Position numbers and translations under genes: made by a program. Shown here one piece after another: positions 15,975-24,792 of a stretch of DNA of 64,000 nt (the stretch's first letter is position 1; every line of letters begins with the position of its first letter). The notes under the pieces were generated by a model, which saw only the letters and a list, made by a program, of their open reading frames with translations, did no database searches and was not told the DNA's origin. Where the stretch lies: assembly GCF_040639655.1 (NCBI RefSeq), contig NZ_JBFAAI010000001.1, forward strand, positions 682,001-746,000, read 5' to 3'. This DNA is from Actinoplanes sp040639655. GTDB taxonomy: Bacteria > Actinomycetota > Actinomycetes > Mycobacteriales > Micromonosporaceae.

Positions 15975-17312
15975 TCAGGTGGTCGCGGCCTCGGTGGGTG
16001 CGGGGGACGGCGTCTCGACCGGCGGGCTCGACGGCGCCGGGGTGGTCTCCGTCGGTGACGGCTCCGGTGCGGTCCCGGCTCCCGGCACTCCGACCTCGAA
16101 GTTCGCCACCAGCCACGGGAGCAGCTGCTCGTACGCGCTTGTGGTGTCCGGCTGGTTGAAGTCGTGCGACAGCACGATCGAGCCGGGCCGGGTCTCCTTC
16201 TTGACCTGGGTCACGATCCGCTTGACGTGCTCCGCGGAGGTCTCGCCCTCCGGGTGCTCCCAGTCGCGCGGGTCGACCTCCCAGTACAGCGAGGTCATGC
16301 CGTCACCGTAGGCGGTCTTCACGAGCCGGTCGGTGAAGTTGCCGCCGGGCGCCCGGAAGTAGGGGATCGCGACGCCCGGAGCGGCCGCGCGGATCGCCGC
16401 GTTCGTCCGTTCCAGATCATCGAGGATCTGGTCCGACTTCTTGGTGCCGATCCTCAGATCGTGGCTCCACGTGTGGTTGCACAGCACGTGCCCGGCCTCG
16501 GCGATCTGCCGGACCAGGTCGGGGTGCCGTCGCGCCTGTGTGCCGACGAGGCAGAACACCGCCTTCACCTGATGCTTCTCGAGCAGCGCCAGGATCTTCG
16601 GGGTCTCGACCGGGTCAGGCCCGTCGTCGAAGCTCAGCATCACCACGCGCGAGCCGGTGGTGCGCAGCGAGTTGAACGGTCCGTCGCCGGCCGGCACCAC
16701 GACCTGCGGTGCTCCGTTCTCGGTCGGCTTGACGGCCGGTTTCGGCGGCGGCGGGCTGGGGTCCGCCGTGGCGGTCTGCGTGGCGGCCGGGCGGGCCGGG
16801 ACCGTGGCCGGCTTCTTCTCCGGCGCGGGCTTCTTCTTCTCCGGCTTGCTGATCACGCCGACCGCCTCCGCGGCGGCGTTCATCACCGTGGTGCTGCCGC
16901 CGTCCTGTGGGATGGGTACGGCGGTGAGCAGCAGGCCGGCGGCCACCAGGGTGCCGAGCAGCACGTGCGGCCGGTTCTTCGCGACCTCGAGCACGGACGC
17001 CATCGGCGTCGGGGACGGCGCGCGGTGGGAGCCGCGGTCCCTCTTGGAGCGGCGGGCCCGGGAGTCGCGGGATGTGGCGGGCCGGGTGGCTCCCCACGAG
17101 TTGTCCGTCCCGGCCCGGTGCCGGGCCGATCGGGGGGCCGGCACGATCGTGCCGGTGGCGTCGACAATCGCGGCGCGCAGACGGGTGGCCCGGGGCGCCC
17201 GGGACGGTGCCGGCGTGTCGCCGGCCGACTCTTCCGGGGCCCGGTGCCGCCCGGCCACCGGGCGGTCCTCACGGGACGTCGGCGCTGGTGAGAGCGAGGC
17301 GTGCGGCGGCAT
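15975..17312 (-). CDS. Membrane-anchored polysaccharide deacetylase (NodB/CE4 domain)
   Basis: A 445-residue protein that would remove N-acetyl groups from peptidoglycan or another envelope glycan. It has a long basic cytoplasmic N-terminus (about 1-115), one membrane segment (about 118-135) and a P/K-rich spacer. The NodB homology domain follows: SFDDGPDP (motif 1, metal and base), HTWSHD (motif 2, metal histidines), YFRAPGGNF (motif 3), EVDPRDWEH (motif 4) and VLSHD (motif 5). The tail is rich in P, T and S. All catalytic motifs are intact. It is the only gene in its unit, and the 184 bases upstream hold its promoter region with nothing recognised. Confidence 0.9.
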   Translation of the reverse strand: MPPHASLSPAPTSREDRPVAGRHRAPEESAGDTPAPSRAPRATRLRAAIVDATGTIVPAPRSARHRAGTDNSWGATRPATSRDSRARRSKRDRGSHRAPSPTPMASVLEVAKNRPHVLLGTLVAAGLLLTAVPIPQDGGSTTVMNAAAEAVGVISKPEKKKPAPEKKPATVPARPAATQTATADPSPPPPKPAVKPTENGAPQVVVPAGDGPFNSLRTTGSRVVMLSFDDGPDPVETPKILALLEKHQVKAVFCLVGTQARRHPDLVRQIAEAGHVLCNHTWSHDLRIGTKKSDQILDDLERTNAAIRAAAPGVAIPYFRAPGGNFTDRLVKTAYGDGMTSLYWEVDPRDWEHPEGETSAEHVKRIVTQVKKETRPGSIVLSHDFNQPDTTSAYEQLLPWLVANFEVGVPGAGTAPEPSPTETTPAPSSPPVETPSPAPTEAATT

Positions 17313-17496
17313 TCGTCATGCCTACCGTGCCGCAAGATCGAGCGCGATACCGAATCGGTCACCGCGCGCTCACGCAGCGACATACGTGCTGTTCACCACG
17401 GGTGATTCGACAGGCGGCAATCTGTGACTGTGATATCCGAATGAGACCGACTAATCGCACTCTGCCGGACATAGGGCCGCTGTCAGAGGATGTCCG

Positions 17497-18639
17497 TCAA
17501 GCGATGCCCCGGGTGGTACGAGCCAGCCAGTCCACCACGTCGTCGACCGACGCCCCCTGTGCGAGCAGCGCCCGCTGCCGGGCCGCCCCGGTGCCGTGGT
17601 CGCGCAACCGTCCCATCAGGAGGGTCGCGGTGGCGAGGTCGCCGTGACGTTCCAGTTCGGGACGTACGTAATCGAACAACTGCCGCAGGAGCCGCCAGGC
17701 CGGCCGCGTCTCCCGGGTGGCCATGTCGAGGTTCAGGCCCTCGAGCCCGTCGTGGGCGGCCCGCCAGTGTGCCGCCATCAGCAGCGGGTGTTCCACGTCC
17801 GGAGCATCGACACCATCCTGTACCTCACGCAGCAGGGTGGCGACCAGGGCCCGGGTCAGAGCGGCGAGCAGCACCGCGTCGTCGGTGCTCGGCATGACGT
17901 CGCCCATCCGGATCTCCACGGTGGGGTAGTTCGCGGAGAGGCGGGCGTACCAGTAGAGCATTCCCTCGTCGAGCATCGCGCCGCTCGCCTCGAGGTCCGA
18001 GACGAGTGTCAGGTAGTGCTCGTGCGACCGCAGGTACGGCGTCGGGCCGACGGTGGGCCAGCGCTCCCACATCATCGACCGCCAGCTCGCGTAGCCGGTG
18101 TCGCGCCCGGCGAACAGCGGCGAGTTGGCGGTGGCCGCCTGCAGCACCGGGAGCCAGGGGCGCAGGTGGTTCAGGATGAGGACGCCGGTCTCCGGGTCGG
18201 GGATGCTGACGTGCACGTGTGTGCCGCACATGCCCTGACCGGGGGAGAGGTCGCCGAAGCGTTCCCGCATCCGGTGGTAACGCTCGTTGTCCACGATCCG
18301 GGCGTTGTGGCCGGCGGCGGGTCCGGTGCCGACGGCGACGAGCCGGACGCCGGCCCGTTCCGCCGCGGCCGCCACCTCGGAGCGCAGCCGGCGCAGCGAG
18401 TCGGCGAGCCGGTCCAGTTCGAGTTGCGGTGGGCTCGCCACCTCGATCTGGGTCCGGTAGTACTCGTGCTGCACCCCGTCCCGTAACTCCTCGGGGAGTT
18501 CGGCGAAGACCTCCTCGACCGCCTCGGCGGCCCGTGGTTCCTCCGCGTCGACGAGCAGGTACTCCTCTTCGACGCCGAGAGTGAGCAGGTCGTCCCGTTC
18601 CGCCCGGGCGGCGAGTGCGGGAGAGATGGCCGTATCCAT
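17497..18639 (-). CDS. YbdK-type carboxylate-amine ligase (glutamate-cysteine ligase 2 family)
   Basis: A 380-residue ATP-dependent ligase of the GCS2 family. The N-terminal LGVEEEYLLVD, EVASPPQ, CGTHVHVSIPD and the VEIRMGDVMPS segment give the glutamate and magnesium ligands of this fold. E. coli YbdK has only weak gamma-glutamylcysteine synthetase activity, and actinobacteria make mycothiol rather than glutathione, so the true acceptor is uncertain. A role in ergothioneine or another gamma-glutamyl product is possible. The gene stands alone and is divergent from the GH16 gene. Confidence 0.85.
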   Translation of the reverse strand: MDTAISPALAARAERDDLLTLGVEEEYLLVDAEEPRAAEAVEEVFAELPEELRDGVQHEYYRTQIEVASPPQLELDRLADSLRRLRSEVAAAAERAGVRLVAVGTGPAAGHNARIVDNERYHRMRERFGDLSPGQGMCGTHVHVSIPDPETGVLILNHLRPWLPVLQAATANSPLFAGRDTGYASWRSMMWERWPTVGPTPYLRSHEHYLTLVSDLEASGAMLDEGMLYWYARLSANYPTVEIRMGDVMPSTDDAVLLAALTRALVATLLREVQDGVDAPDVEHPLLMAAHWRAAHDGLEGLNLDMATRETRPAWRLLRQLFDYVRPELERHGDLATATLLMGRLRDHGTGAARQRALLAQGASVDDVVDWLARTTRGIA

Positions 18640-18706
18640 GCGCCGTGATTACCCTGCCGGATCTTCCCGAAAACGACGGCGGGCCGGCGTCCGCCGCTGA
18701 GCCATA

Positions 18707-18737
18707 TTGACAAGTTTCGGAAACAAGCGTGCAATCT
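18707..18737 (+). promoter_or_regulatory. Promoter of the GH16 gene
   Basis: A perfect -35 TTGACA (18707-18712) is followed after 19 bases by CAATCT (18732-18737) as candidate -10. The operator immediately downstream overlaps the expected start point. Confidence 0.5.
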
Positions 18738-18739
18738 TT

Positions 18740-18751
18740 GAGAGCGCTCTC
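18740..18751. promoter_or_regulatory. LacI-family operator
   Basis: GAGAGCGCTCTC is a perfect 12-base palindrome with the central CG typical of LacI/GalR operators, like the CebR box of streptomycetes (GGGAGCGCTCCC). It lies between the candidate -10 and the GH16 start codon, a position suited to repression lifted by a glucan-derived sugar. The regulator is not in this window. Confidence 0.7.
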
Positions 18752-18777
18752 TTCCTCCCCAGAAAGGCGCGACCCCC

Positions 18778-20154
18778 ATGACGATCCCCCGGAAACTGCT
18801 GGCCGTGGCCACCGCGATGCTCGCCGTCGGCGCGTCGGTGACCTTCGTGACCACCGCCGACGCCGCGGTCCCCCCGCCGCCCTCGGGCATGTCCCTCGTT
18901 TTCAGCGACGACTTCACCGGCGCCGCGGGCACCGGGCTCAACCGGTCCAACTGGCTCTACTCCACCGGCACCGGATATCCCGGTGGCGCCGCCAACTGGG
19001 GCACCGGCGAGATCGAGACGATGACCGACTCGACCGCCAACGTCTACCAGGACGGTGCCGGCAATCTGGTCATCAAGCCGCTGCGCGACTCCGCCGGCCG
19101 ATGGACCTCCGGCCGGGTCGAGACCCAGCGCACCGACTTCGCCGCCCCGGCCGGCGGGAAGATGCGGATGGAGGCCCGGATCCAGCAACCGAACGTGACC
19201 GGCGCGGCCGCAGCCGGGTACTGGCCGGCGTTCTGGGCTCTCGGCGCCGCTGCCCGCCCGGTCGGCGCCACCAACTGGCCGAGCATCGGCGAGATCGACA
19301 TCCTGGAGAACATCAACGGCCGGCCGAGCGTCTTCTCGGCACTGCACTGCGGCAGCAACCCCGGTGGGCCGTGCAACGAGACCACCGGCCTGGGCAGCGG
19401 TGAGCGGGCCTGCAGCGGCTGTCTCGGCAGCTTCCGCACGTACGCCATGGAGTACGACCGCAGCGTTTCGCCCGAGCAGCTGCGCTTTTACCTGGACGGC
19501 AACAACTACTTCACCCTCACCTCGAACGTGGTCGACGCGACCACCTGGAGCAACGCCCTGCACCACGGTTTCTTCATGATCCTCAACGTGGCGATCGGCG
19601 GCGGGTTCCCGGCTGCGTTCGGTGGCGGCCCGACGGCGGCCACCCAGCCCGGCGTGCCGATGCTGATCGACTACGTGGCCGTCTACCGGTCCGGCGGCGG
19701 CACCACACCGCCGACCACACCCCCGACCAGCACCCCGCCCACCGGCAGTCGTGACGCGTACTCCCGGATCGAGGCCGAGTCGTACAACGGCTCCGCCGGG
19801 GTGCAGCTCGAGACCTCCTCGGAGGGTGGCCAGAACGTCAGCCACATCGCCAACGGTGACTGGGTGCAGTTCAACAACGTCAACTTCGGCACCGGCGGGG
19901 TGAGGGACTTCGTGGCCCGGGTGGCCTCCGGCGCGGGCGCCGGGGTGAGTGGCCTGGTCGAGGTGCGCCTGGACAGCCGCAGCAACGCCCCGATCGGAAG
20001 TTTCGCCCTCGCCGGCACGGGCGGCTGGCAGAACTGGACCTCGATCCCGGCCAACGTGTCGAACGTGACCGGATCCCACACCGTCTATCTGACCTTCACC
20101 AGTGGCCAGCCGGCCGACTTCGTGAACGTCAACTGGATCCAGTTCCGCAGGTGA
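18778..20154 (+). CDS. Secreted GH16 beta-glucanase with CBM6
   Basis: A 458-residue exported enzyme, probably an endo-beta-1,3(4)-glucanase (laminarinase) acting on fungal or plant glucans. It has a signal peptide ending near ADAA (residue 30) and a GH16 catalytic domain (about 38-305) with the signature GEIDILEN (E172 nucleophile, D174, E177 acid/base). A P/T linker (about 306-325) leads to a C-terminal carbohydrate-binding module of family 6 (YSRIEAESY, NGDWVQFNNVNF, NVNWIQFRR). Expression is probably controlled by the LacI-type palindrome at 18740. It is convergent with the DedA gene with 4 bases between stops. Confidence 0.93.
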   Translation: MTIPRKLLAVATAMLAVGASVTFVTTADAAVPPPPSGMSLVFSDDFTGAAGTGLNRSNWLYSTGTGYPGGAANWGTGEIETMTDSTANVYQDGAGNLVIKPLRDSAGRWTSGRVETQRTDFAAPAGGKMRMEARIQQPNVTGAAAAGYWPAFWALGAAARPVGATNWPSIGEIDILENINGRPSVFSALHCGSNPGGPCNETTGLGSGERACSGCLGSFRTYAMEYDRSVSPEQLRFYLDGNNYFTLTSNVVDATTWSNALHHGFFMILNVAIGGGFPAAFGGGPTAATQPGVPMLIDYVAVYRSGGGTTPPTTPPTSTPPTGSRDAYSRIEAESYNGSAGVQLETSSEGGQNVSHIANGDWVQFNNVNFGTGGVRDFVARVASGAGAGVSGLVEVRLDSRSNAPIGSFALAGTGGWQNWTSIPANVSNVTGSHTVYLTFTSGQPADFVNVNWIQFRR

Positions 20155-20158
20155 CCGG

Positions 20159-20809
20159 CTAGCGTGCGCGGGCGGCGGCGCGCTGCCGCCGCTTGCGCAC
20201 CTTCTTCACCGCCCAGGACCCGATGGCGATCGCGAAGAACGCCAAGATCGCGTAGTCGAACCACTGGGCGTACGTCTCCAGGTCTTTCCAGCGGGAGCCG
20301 AGCGCATATCCACCGCCGATGAACAGGGCGTTCCAGAAGCCGCTGCCGATCGAGGTGAAGAGCATGAACTGGCCCATCGGCATGTGGTTGGCGCCCGCCG
20401 GGATGGAGACCAGGCTGCGGATCACCGGAGCGCAGCGACCGAAGAGCACCGCGGCCCGCTCGTGTTTCTCGAACCAGCGGTCGGCGGTGTTCAGATCGTC
20501 GAGGTCGACCAGCGGGATGCGGTCGAGCCAGTGCTTGAGCCTTTCCTCGCCGAGTCCCCGGCCCAGCCAGTAGAGGGCGACCGCGCCGCCGAGCGCGCCG
20601 AGCGTCGCGGTGAACCAGACAAGGACCAGATTGACCCGGCCCTGGCTGGCCAGATAACCGGCCATCGAGAGGACGATCTCACTCGGGATCGGCGGGATCA
20701 GGTTCTCCAGCGCGACCAGCAGCCCGACGCCGATCTCGCCGAGCGAGTCGATCACCGAGGCGACCCATCCGGTCAGTCCGCCGAGATTGCCGAGATCGCC
20801 GTCGGCCAT
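20159..20809 (-). CDS. DedA-family membrane protein
   Basis: A 216-residue DedA/VTT-domain protein; the family supports membrane lipid flipping and proton-motive-force homeostasis. The conserved N-terminal ENLIPPIPSEIVLSMAGYLA, the GRCAPVIRSLVSIPAG arginine motif and several hydrophobic helices are present. The tail is strongly basic (KKVRKRRQRAAARAR). The ATG at 20809 has AAAGGCGG upstream and was preferred over a frame extension to 20851. No operon partner. Confidence 0.9.
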   Translation of the reverse strand: MADGDLGNLGGLTGWVASVIDSLGEIGVGLLVALENLIPPIPSEIVLSMAGYLASQGRVNLVLVWFTATLGALGGAVALYWLGRGLGEERLKHWLDRIPLVDLDDLNTADRWFEKHERAAVLFGRCAPVIRSLVSIPAGANHMPMGQFMLFTSIGSGFWNALFIGGGYALGSRWKDLETYAQWFDYAILAFFAIAIGSWAVKKVRKRRQRAAARAR

Positions 20810-20905
20810 GGGCCCGCCTTTCGAATGTCGTCCAGAAAGCTCCCCACACACTGTGCAGGCGGTTGCTGAGAGGTACCCGAGAATCGGCTGACGAACCGCT
20901 CCCGT

Positions 20906-20926
20906 ATATACCGCTCATCGGTATAT
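20906..20926. promoter_or_regulatory. PadR operator
   Basis: ATATACCG-5-CGGTATAT is a perfect 8+8 inverted repeat 10 bases before the padR start codon, overlapping any -10 element (TATATA). AT-rich dyads of this kind in front of padR genes are typical autoregulatory sites. It would control the padR-membrane protein-GH13 chain. Confidence 0.65.
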
Positions 20927-20935
20927 GGTGCCGTC

Positions 20936-21283
20936 ATGACTGAGACGCCGATGCGTGAGCCGACGTTTCTCGTGCTCACCGCCCTGGCCGAGGAGCCACG
21001 CCACGGTTACGCCGTCATCGAGGACGTGGCCGCCATCACCGGCGGGCGGGTGCGCCTGCGGGCCGGCACTCTTTACGCCGCCCTCGACCGGCTGCGCGCC
21101 GCGGGCCTGATCGAGGTCGACCGCGAGGAGGTGGTGCAGTCCCGGCTGCGGCGGTACTACCGGCTCACGGCGGCCGGTGAGCGGAGCCTGGCCACCGAGA
21201 CCGCCCGCCTGCGCAGCCAGGCCACCGTCGCCGAGCGCCGCCTGCAGCTGCGCCGCACACCACTCGGGGGAGCGACCGCATGA
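20936..21283 (+). CDS. PadR-family transcriptional regulator
   Basis: A 115-residue repressor with the PadR winged helix: FLVLTALAEEPRHGYAVIEDV, then LRAGTLYAALDRLRAAGLIE, then RRYYRLTAAGE. The C-terminal helix mediates dimerisation. The next gene starts inside its stop codon (ATGA), a layout frequently seen where a PadR protein controls a membrane partner. A strong dyad lies just upstream. Confidence 0.92.
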   Translation: MTETPMREPTFLVLTALAEEPRHGYAVIEDVAAITGGRVRLRAGTLYAALDRLRAAGLIEVDREEVVQSRLRRYYRLTAAGERSLATETARLRSQATVAERRLQLRRTPLGGATA

Positions 21284-22293
21284 CCGGTCTGGAGATCCGT
21301 TACCGCCGCCTGCTGCGGGCCTACCCGGCCGGCCACCGGGCCGCCTACGAGGAGGAGATGATCGGCGTTCTGATGTCGGGCGCCGAGGAGGGCCGGCGAT
21401 TCCCCTCCCCGGCCGATGCGTTCGATCTGGTGCGCGCAGGCCTCACGGTCCGTCTCGGCCGGGCTTTCCACACCCGCCGGGGTACGGGCTGGCGCGACGC
21501 CGCCGCGGTCACCGCCCTGTTCACCGCCCTGGTGCTGGCCGGTGGCGCCGTCAGCCGTCTGGCGGGCGGGCTGGCGCTGTGGGGCGACGGCGACCCGATG
21601 CGTGCCCTCGGCGTCGACGGCCTGATGCTGGCCGACCCGGCGGCGCGCGCGGTGATCTGGCTGCTGGTCGTCGCCGCGGCGGTGCTGGGCCTGCGGCGGA
21701 CGGCGGTGGCTCTGGCGACCGCCGGAGTGCTGGTGCAGGCCGCTGCGATCCTGCTGTGGTCGGCGGTCACGCCGGTGTGGGCCCTGTTCCTGCTGTGGCA
21801 GCTCGGGCTCGCGGTCGTCGTCACCGGACTGTTCGTGGTCTCCGACCGGCCGGTCCGGGCCGTCCTGGGTGGCCGGGGCCTGGCGCTCGTCGCCGCCGGT
21901 GTGGTGGTCGCGGCGACGACCGAGGGCTTCGCCCGGTCCGCCGTCGAGGAGCGCCCCTGGTTCGACCCGCGGTTCTTCGACCTGTTCTGGGATTCGGTCC
22001 ACTACGGACTGCCGGGCCTGATCCTGGTCGCCGCGGCATGGACCGCCGGTCGCCGGGTGCGGGGCCGGATCGCGGTGCTGTCCGCCGTGGTGCTGATGGT
22101 CACGTTCGTCCTGAACGCGCTGGACCAGGTGGCGACCGAGTGGCGCATGCTGGGCCCGACGGCGGGCGGTGTCCTGTCCGTCGCGGTGCTGTTGCTGATG
22201 CCGCTCGTGGTGTTCGGCGCTGGCGTGCTGGCACTCAGCCTCTGGGAACGTTTGGCCGCTCGGGGCCACGGACATGTAAGGGCCCATGAGTGA
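21280..22293 (+). CDS. Multi-span membrane protein controlled by PadR
   Basis: A 337-residue protein. The N-terminal 60 residues (YRRLLRAYPAGHRAAYEEEM) resemble the 'permease prefix' segment that precedes membrane domains in many PadR-linked proteins. About seven or eight hydrophobic helices follow from residue 75 to the end. No catalytic motif is visible. It overlaps padR by 4 bases and the GH13 gene by 8 bases, so all three are probably translated from one message. Function unknown. Confidence 0.8.
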   Translation: MTGLEIRYRRLLRAYPAGHRAAYEEEMIGVLMSGAEEGRRFPSPADAFDLVRAGLTVRLGRAFHTRRGTGWRDAAAVTALFTALVLAGGAVSRLAGGLALWGDGDPMRALGVDGLMLADPAARAVIWLLVVAAAVLGLRRTAVALATAGVLVQAAAILLWSAVTPVWALFLLWQLGLAVVVTGLFVVSDRPVRAVLGGRGLALVAAGVVVAATTEGFARSAVEERPWFDPRFFDLFWDSVHYGLPGLILVAAAWTAGRRVRGRIAVLSAVVLMVTFVLNALDQVATEWRMLGPTAGGVLSVAVLLLMPLVVFGAGVLALSLWERLAARGHGHVRAHE

Positions 22294-23932
22294 CCGCTGG
22301 TATTCCCAGGCCGTCGTCTACTGCCTCGACATCGACTCGTTCGCCGATTCCGACGGTGACGGCTGCGGGGACATCCGCGGTCTGATCGGCCGGCTCGACT
22401 ACCTGGCGCGGCTCGGGGTGACCTGCCTCTGGCTGAACCCGATCCACCCGTCGCCGGGCAAGGACGACGGCTACGACGTGTCCGACTTCTACAACGTGGA
22501 CCCGCGCTTCGGCACGCTTGGCGACTTCGCCGAGTTGTTGCACCAGGCGTCCAACCGCGGCATCAAGGTGATCATCGACCTGGTCGTGAACCACACCTCC
22601 GACCAGCACCCGTGGTTCAAGTCGGCCAGGTCGTCGCCCGACTCCCCGTACCGCGACTGGTATGTCTGGAGCGAAAGCGCTCCGGCCGACCGCCACCAGG
22701 GCATGGTCTTCCCCGGCGAACAGGCGGAGACCTGGACCTACGACCGCACGGCGAAGCTCTGGTACTACCACCGGTTCTACGACTTCCAGCCGGACCTCAA
22801 CTTCAAGAACCCGCAGGTCCGGGAAGAGGTCAAGAAGATCTGCGCGTTCTGGCTCCAGCTCGGGGTCGCCGGGTTCCGGATGGACGCGGTGCCGTTCATC
22901 ATCGAGGAGACCGAGCCGGGCAACCCCAGCTCGCCGATGGACTTCGAGTTCCTCTCCGAACTGCGGCAACACGTCCAATGGCGGCGCGGCGACGCGGTCC
23001 TGCTGGCCGAGGCCAATGTGGAGCCCGAGAAGCTGGTCACCTTCTTCGGCGACGACGGGGGCTCCAGCAACCGCATCCACATGCTGTTCGACTTCATGCT
23101 CAACGCCCGCCTGGTGCTCGCCCTGGCCCGGCGGGACACCGAGCCGATCATCGACGCGCTGCGCGACTCGCCGAAGCTGCCGGACGGTGGGCAGTGGGCG
23201 ACCTTCCTGCGCAACCACGACGAGATCGACCTGTCCCGGCTCACCGCCGAGCAGCGCAAGGACGTGTTCGAGAAGTTCGGACCCGAAGAACACATGCAGT
23301 CGTACGGCCGGGGCATCCGCCGGCGGCTGGCGCCGATGCTCGGCAACGACCGGCGGCGTGTCGAACTGGCCTACTCGCTGCAGTTCAGCCTGCGGGGCAC
23401 CCCGGTGCTGCGCTACGGCGAGGAGATCGGGATGGGTGACGACCTCACCCTCGACGGGCGCAACGCCATCCGTACCCCCATGCAATGGTCCCTGCAGCCG
23501 AACGGCGGGTTCTCCACCGCCGAGCCGAAAGACCTGGTCCGGCCGGTGATCTCGGGCGGCGAGTTCGGGTTCGAGAAGGTCAACGTGACCCTCCAGCGGC
23601 ACAACCCGCTGTCGCTGCTGTCCTGGTTCGAGCGCATGATCCGTACGCTCCGGGAGGCACCCGAGATCGGCTGCGGCAGCTGCACCCATGTCGACGTGCC
23701 GGCACCCCGCGGAATCCTGGTGCACCGTGCCGACGCCGACACCGGGACCATGCTGTTCGTGCACAACCTCAGCACGAAGGCCGCCGAGGTGGACCTGAGC
23801 AGCCTGGCCGCCGAGGCTGACTTCCCGAACGACGTGCTGGCCGACCAGGAGTACCCGGAGCCGGGCAAACTCGACAGCATCAAGGTCGGCGGATACGGAT
23901 ACCGGTGGATCCGGATGCGCAGAACCGCCTGA
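22286..23932 (+). CDS. GH13 alpha-amylase-family protein, trehalose synthase-like
   Basis: A 548-residue intracellular glycoside hydrolase family 13 enzyme. The start (WYSQAVVYCLDIDSFADSDGDGCGDI) and overall length match maltose alpha-D-glucosyltransferase (trehalose synthase, TreS) and related GH13_16 enzymes. The catalytic residues are D200 (GFRMDAVP), E242 (LLAEANV) and D312 (RNHDEID). It lacks the fused maltokinase seen in some homologues, and a conventional glgE-treS cluster is absent here. The exact reaction (trehalose/maltose interconversion or hydrolysis) is therefore uncertain. The ATG overlaps the stop of the membrane protein gene by 8 bases. Confidence 0.87.
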   Translation: MSDRWYSQAVVYCLDIDSFADSDGDGCGDIRGLIGRLDYLARLGVTCLWLNPIHPSPGKDDGYDVSDFYNVDPRFGTLGDFAELLHQASNRGIKVIIDLVVNHTSDQHPWFKSARSSPDSPYRDWYVWSESAPADRHQGMVFPGEQAETWTYDRTAKLWYYHRFYDFQPDLNFKNPQVREEVKKICAFWLQLGVAGFRMDAVPFIIEETEPGNPSSPMDFEFLSELRQHVQWRRGDAVLLAEANVEPEKLVTFFGDDGGSSNRIHMLFDFMLNARLVLALARRDTEPIIDALRDSPKLPDGGQWATFLRNHDEIDLSRLTAEQRKDVFEKFGPEEHMQSYGRGIRRRLAPMLGNDRRRVELAYSLQFSLRGTPVLRYGEEIGMGDDLTLDGRNAIRTPMQWSLQPNGGFSTAEPKDLVRPVISGGEFGFEKVNVTLQRHNPLSLLSWFERMIRTLREAPEIGCGSCTHVDVPAPRGILVHRADADTGTMLFVHNLSTKAAEVDLSSLAAEADFPNDVLADQEYPEPGKLDSIKVGGYGYRWIRMRRTA

Positions 23933-23982
23933 CCCGGATTAGCATCGGCTTCCAGCAGCGTGGATCACCATCGGAGGCCGCA

Positions 23983-24744
23983 ATGTCGCAGTCCGTACCT
24001 CGTGTCGCTGTCGTCACCGGAGCCGCTCGCGGCATCGGTGCGGCGGTCGCCCGCAAGCTCGCCGCCGACGGCATGGCCGTCGCGGTGGTGGACCTGGACG
24101 AGAAGTCCGGTGCCGACACCGTGGCCGCGATCGAGGCGGCTGGTGGCCGGGCGATCGCCGTCGGTGCCGACGTGTCCGACAAAGCCCAGGTGACGGCGGC
24201 CGTCGAACGGACCGTGGCCGAGCTCGGCGCGCCGACCGTCCTGGTGAACAACGCCGGCGTGCTGCGCGACAACCTGCTCTTCAAGATGTCCGAGGACGAC
24301 TGGGACACCGTGATGGCCGTCCACCTGCGGGGTGCCTTCCTCTTCAGCAAAGCTGTGCAGAAACACATGGTCGACGCCGGGTACGGCCGGATCGTCAGCC
24401 TGTCCAGCACGTCCGCGCTCGGCAACCGCGGCCAGGCCAACTACGCCGCCGCCAAGGCGGGTCTGCAGGGCTTCACCAAGACGCTCGCCATCGAGCTCGG
24501 CAAGTTCGGCATCACCGCGAACGCGGTCGCGCCCGGCTTCATCGTGACCGACATGACGCGGGCCACCGCGGCCCGCGTCGGGGTCGATTTCGACGATTTC
24601 GAGAAGGCGGCGGTGAGTCAGATTCCCGTCGCACGAGCCGGGCGCCCCGAGGACGTCGCCAACACCGTGTCGTTCCTGGTCAGCGAAGGGGCCGGATTCG
24701 TGTCCGGTCAGGTCGTGTACGTGGCGGGCGGGCCGAGGGACTGA
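23983..24744 (+). CDS. SDR oxidoreductase, FabG-like
   Basis: A 253-residue short-chain dehydrogenase/reductase similar to 3-oxoacyl-ACP reductase. It has the cofactor motif TGAARGIG, VNNAGVLRDN, the catalytic serine in SLSSTSA, and YAAAKAG with Tyr and Lys. D62 in GADVSD and the acidic end of strand 2 (VVDLDE) leave open NADH or NADPH use. The ATG with CGGAGG upstream was chosen over an earlier in-frame start inside the previous intergenic region. It is separate from fatty-acid synthesis genes, so the substrate is not fixed. Confidence 0.9.
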   Translation: MSQSVPRVAVVTGAARGIGAAVARKLAADGMAVAVVDLDEKSGADTVAAIEAAGGRAIAVGADVSDKAQVTAAVERTVAELGAPTVLVNNAGVLRDNLLFKMSEDDWDTVMAVHLRGAFLFSKAVQKHMVDAGYGRIVSLSSTSALGNRGQANYAAAKAGLQGFTKTLAIELGKFGITANAVAPGFIVTDMTRATAARVGVDFDDFEKAAVSQIPVARAGRPEDVANTVSFLVSEGAGFVSGQVVYVAGGPRD

Positions 24745-24748
24745 CAAG

Positions 24749-24759
24749 GTAACGGTTAC
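24749..24759. promoter_or_regulatory. Palindrome upstream of the YgiB/YgiC-like pair
   Basis: GTAAC-G-GTTAC is a perfect 5+5 dyad 33 bases before the start of the small exported protein. It may be an operator or part of the SDR gene's end region. Only the symmetry supports it. Confidence 0.3.
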
Positions 24760-24792
24760 TGGCAACTTGCTGAGAAGAGTTACAAAGAAATC

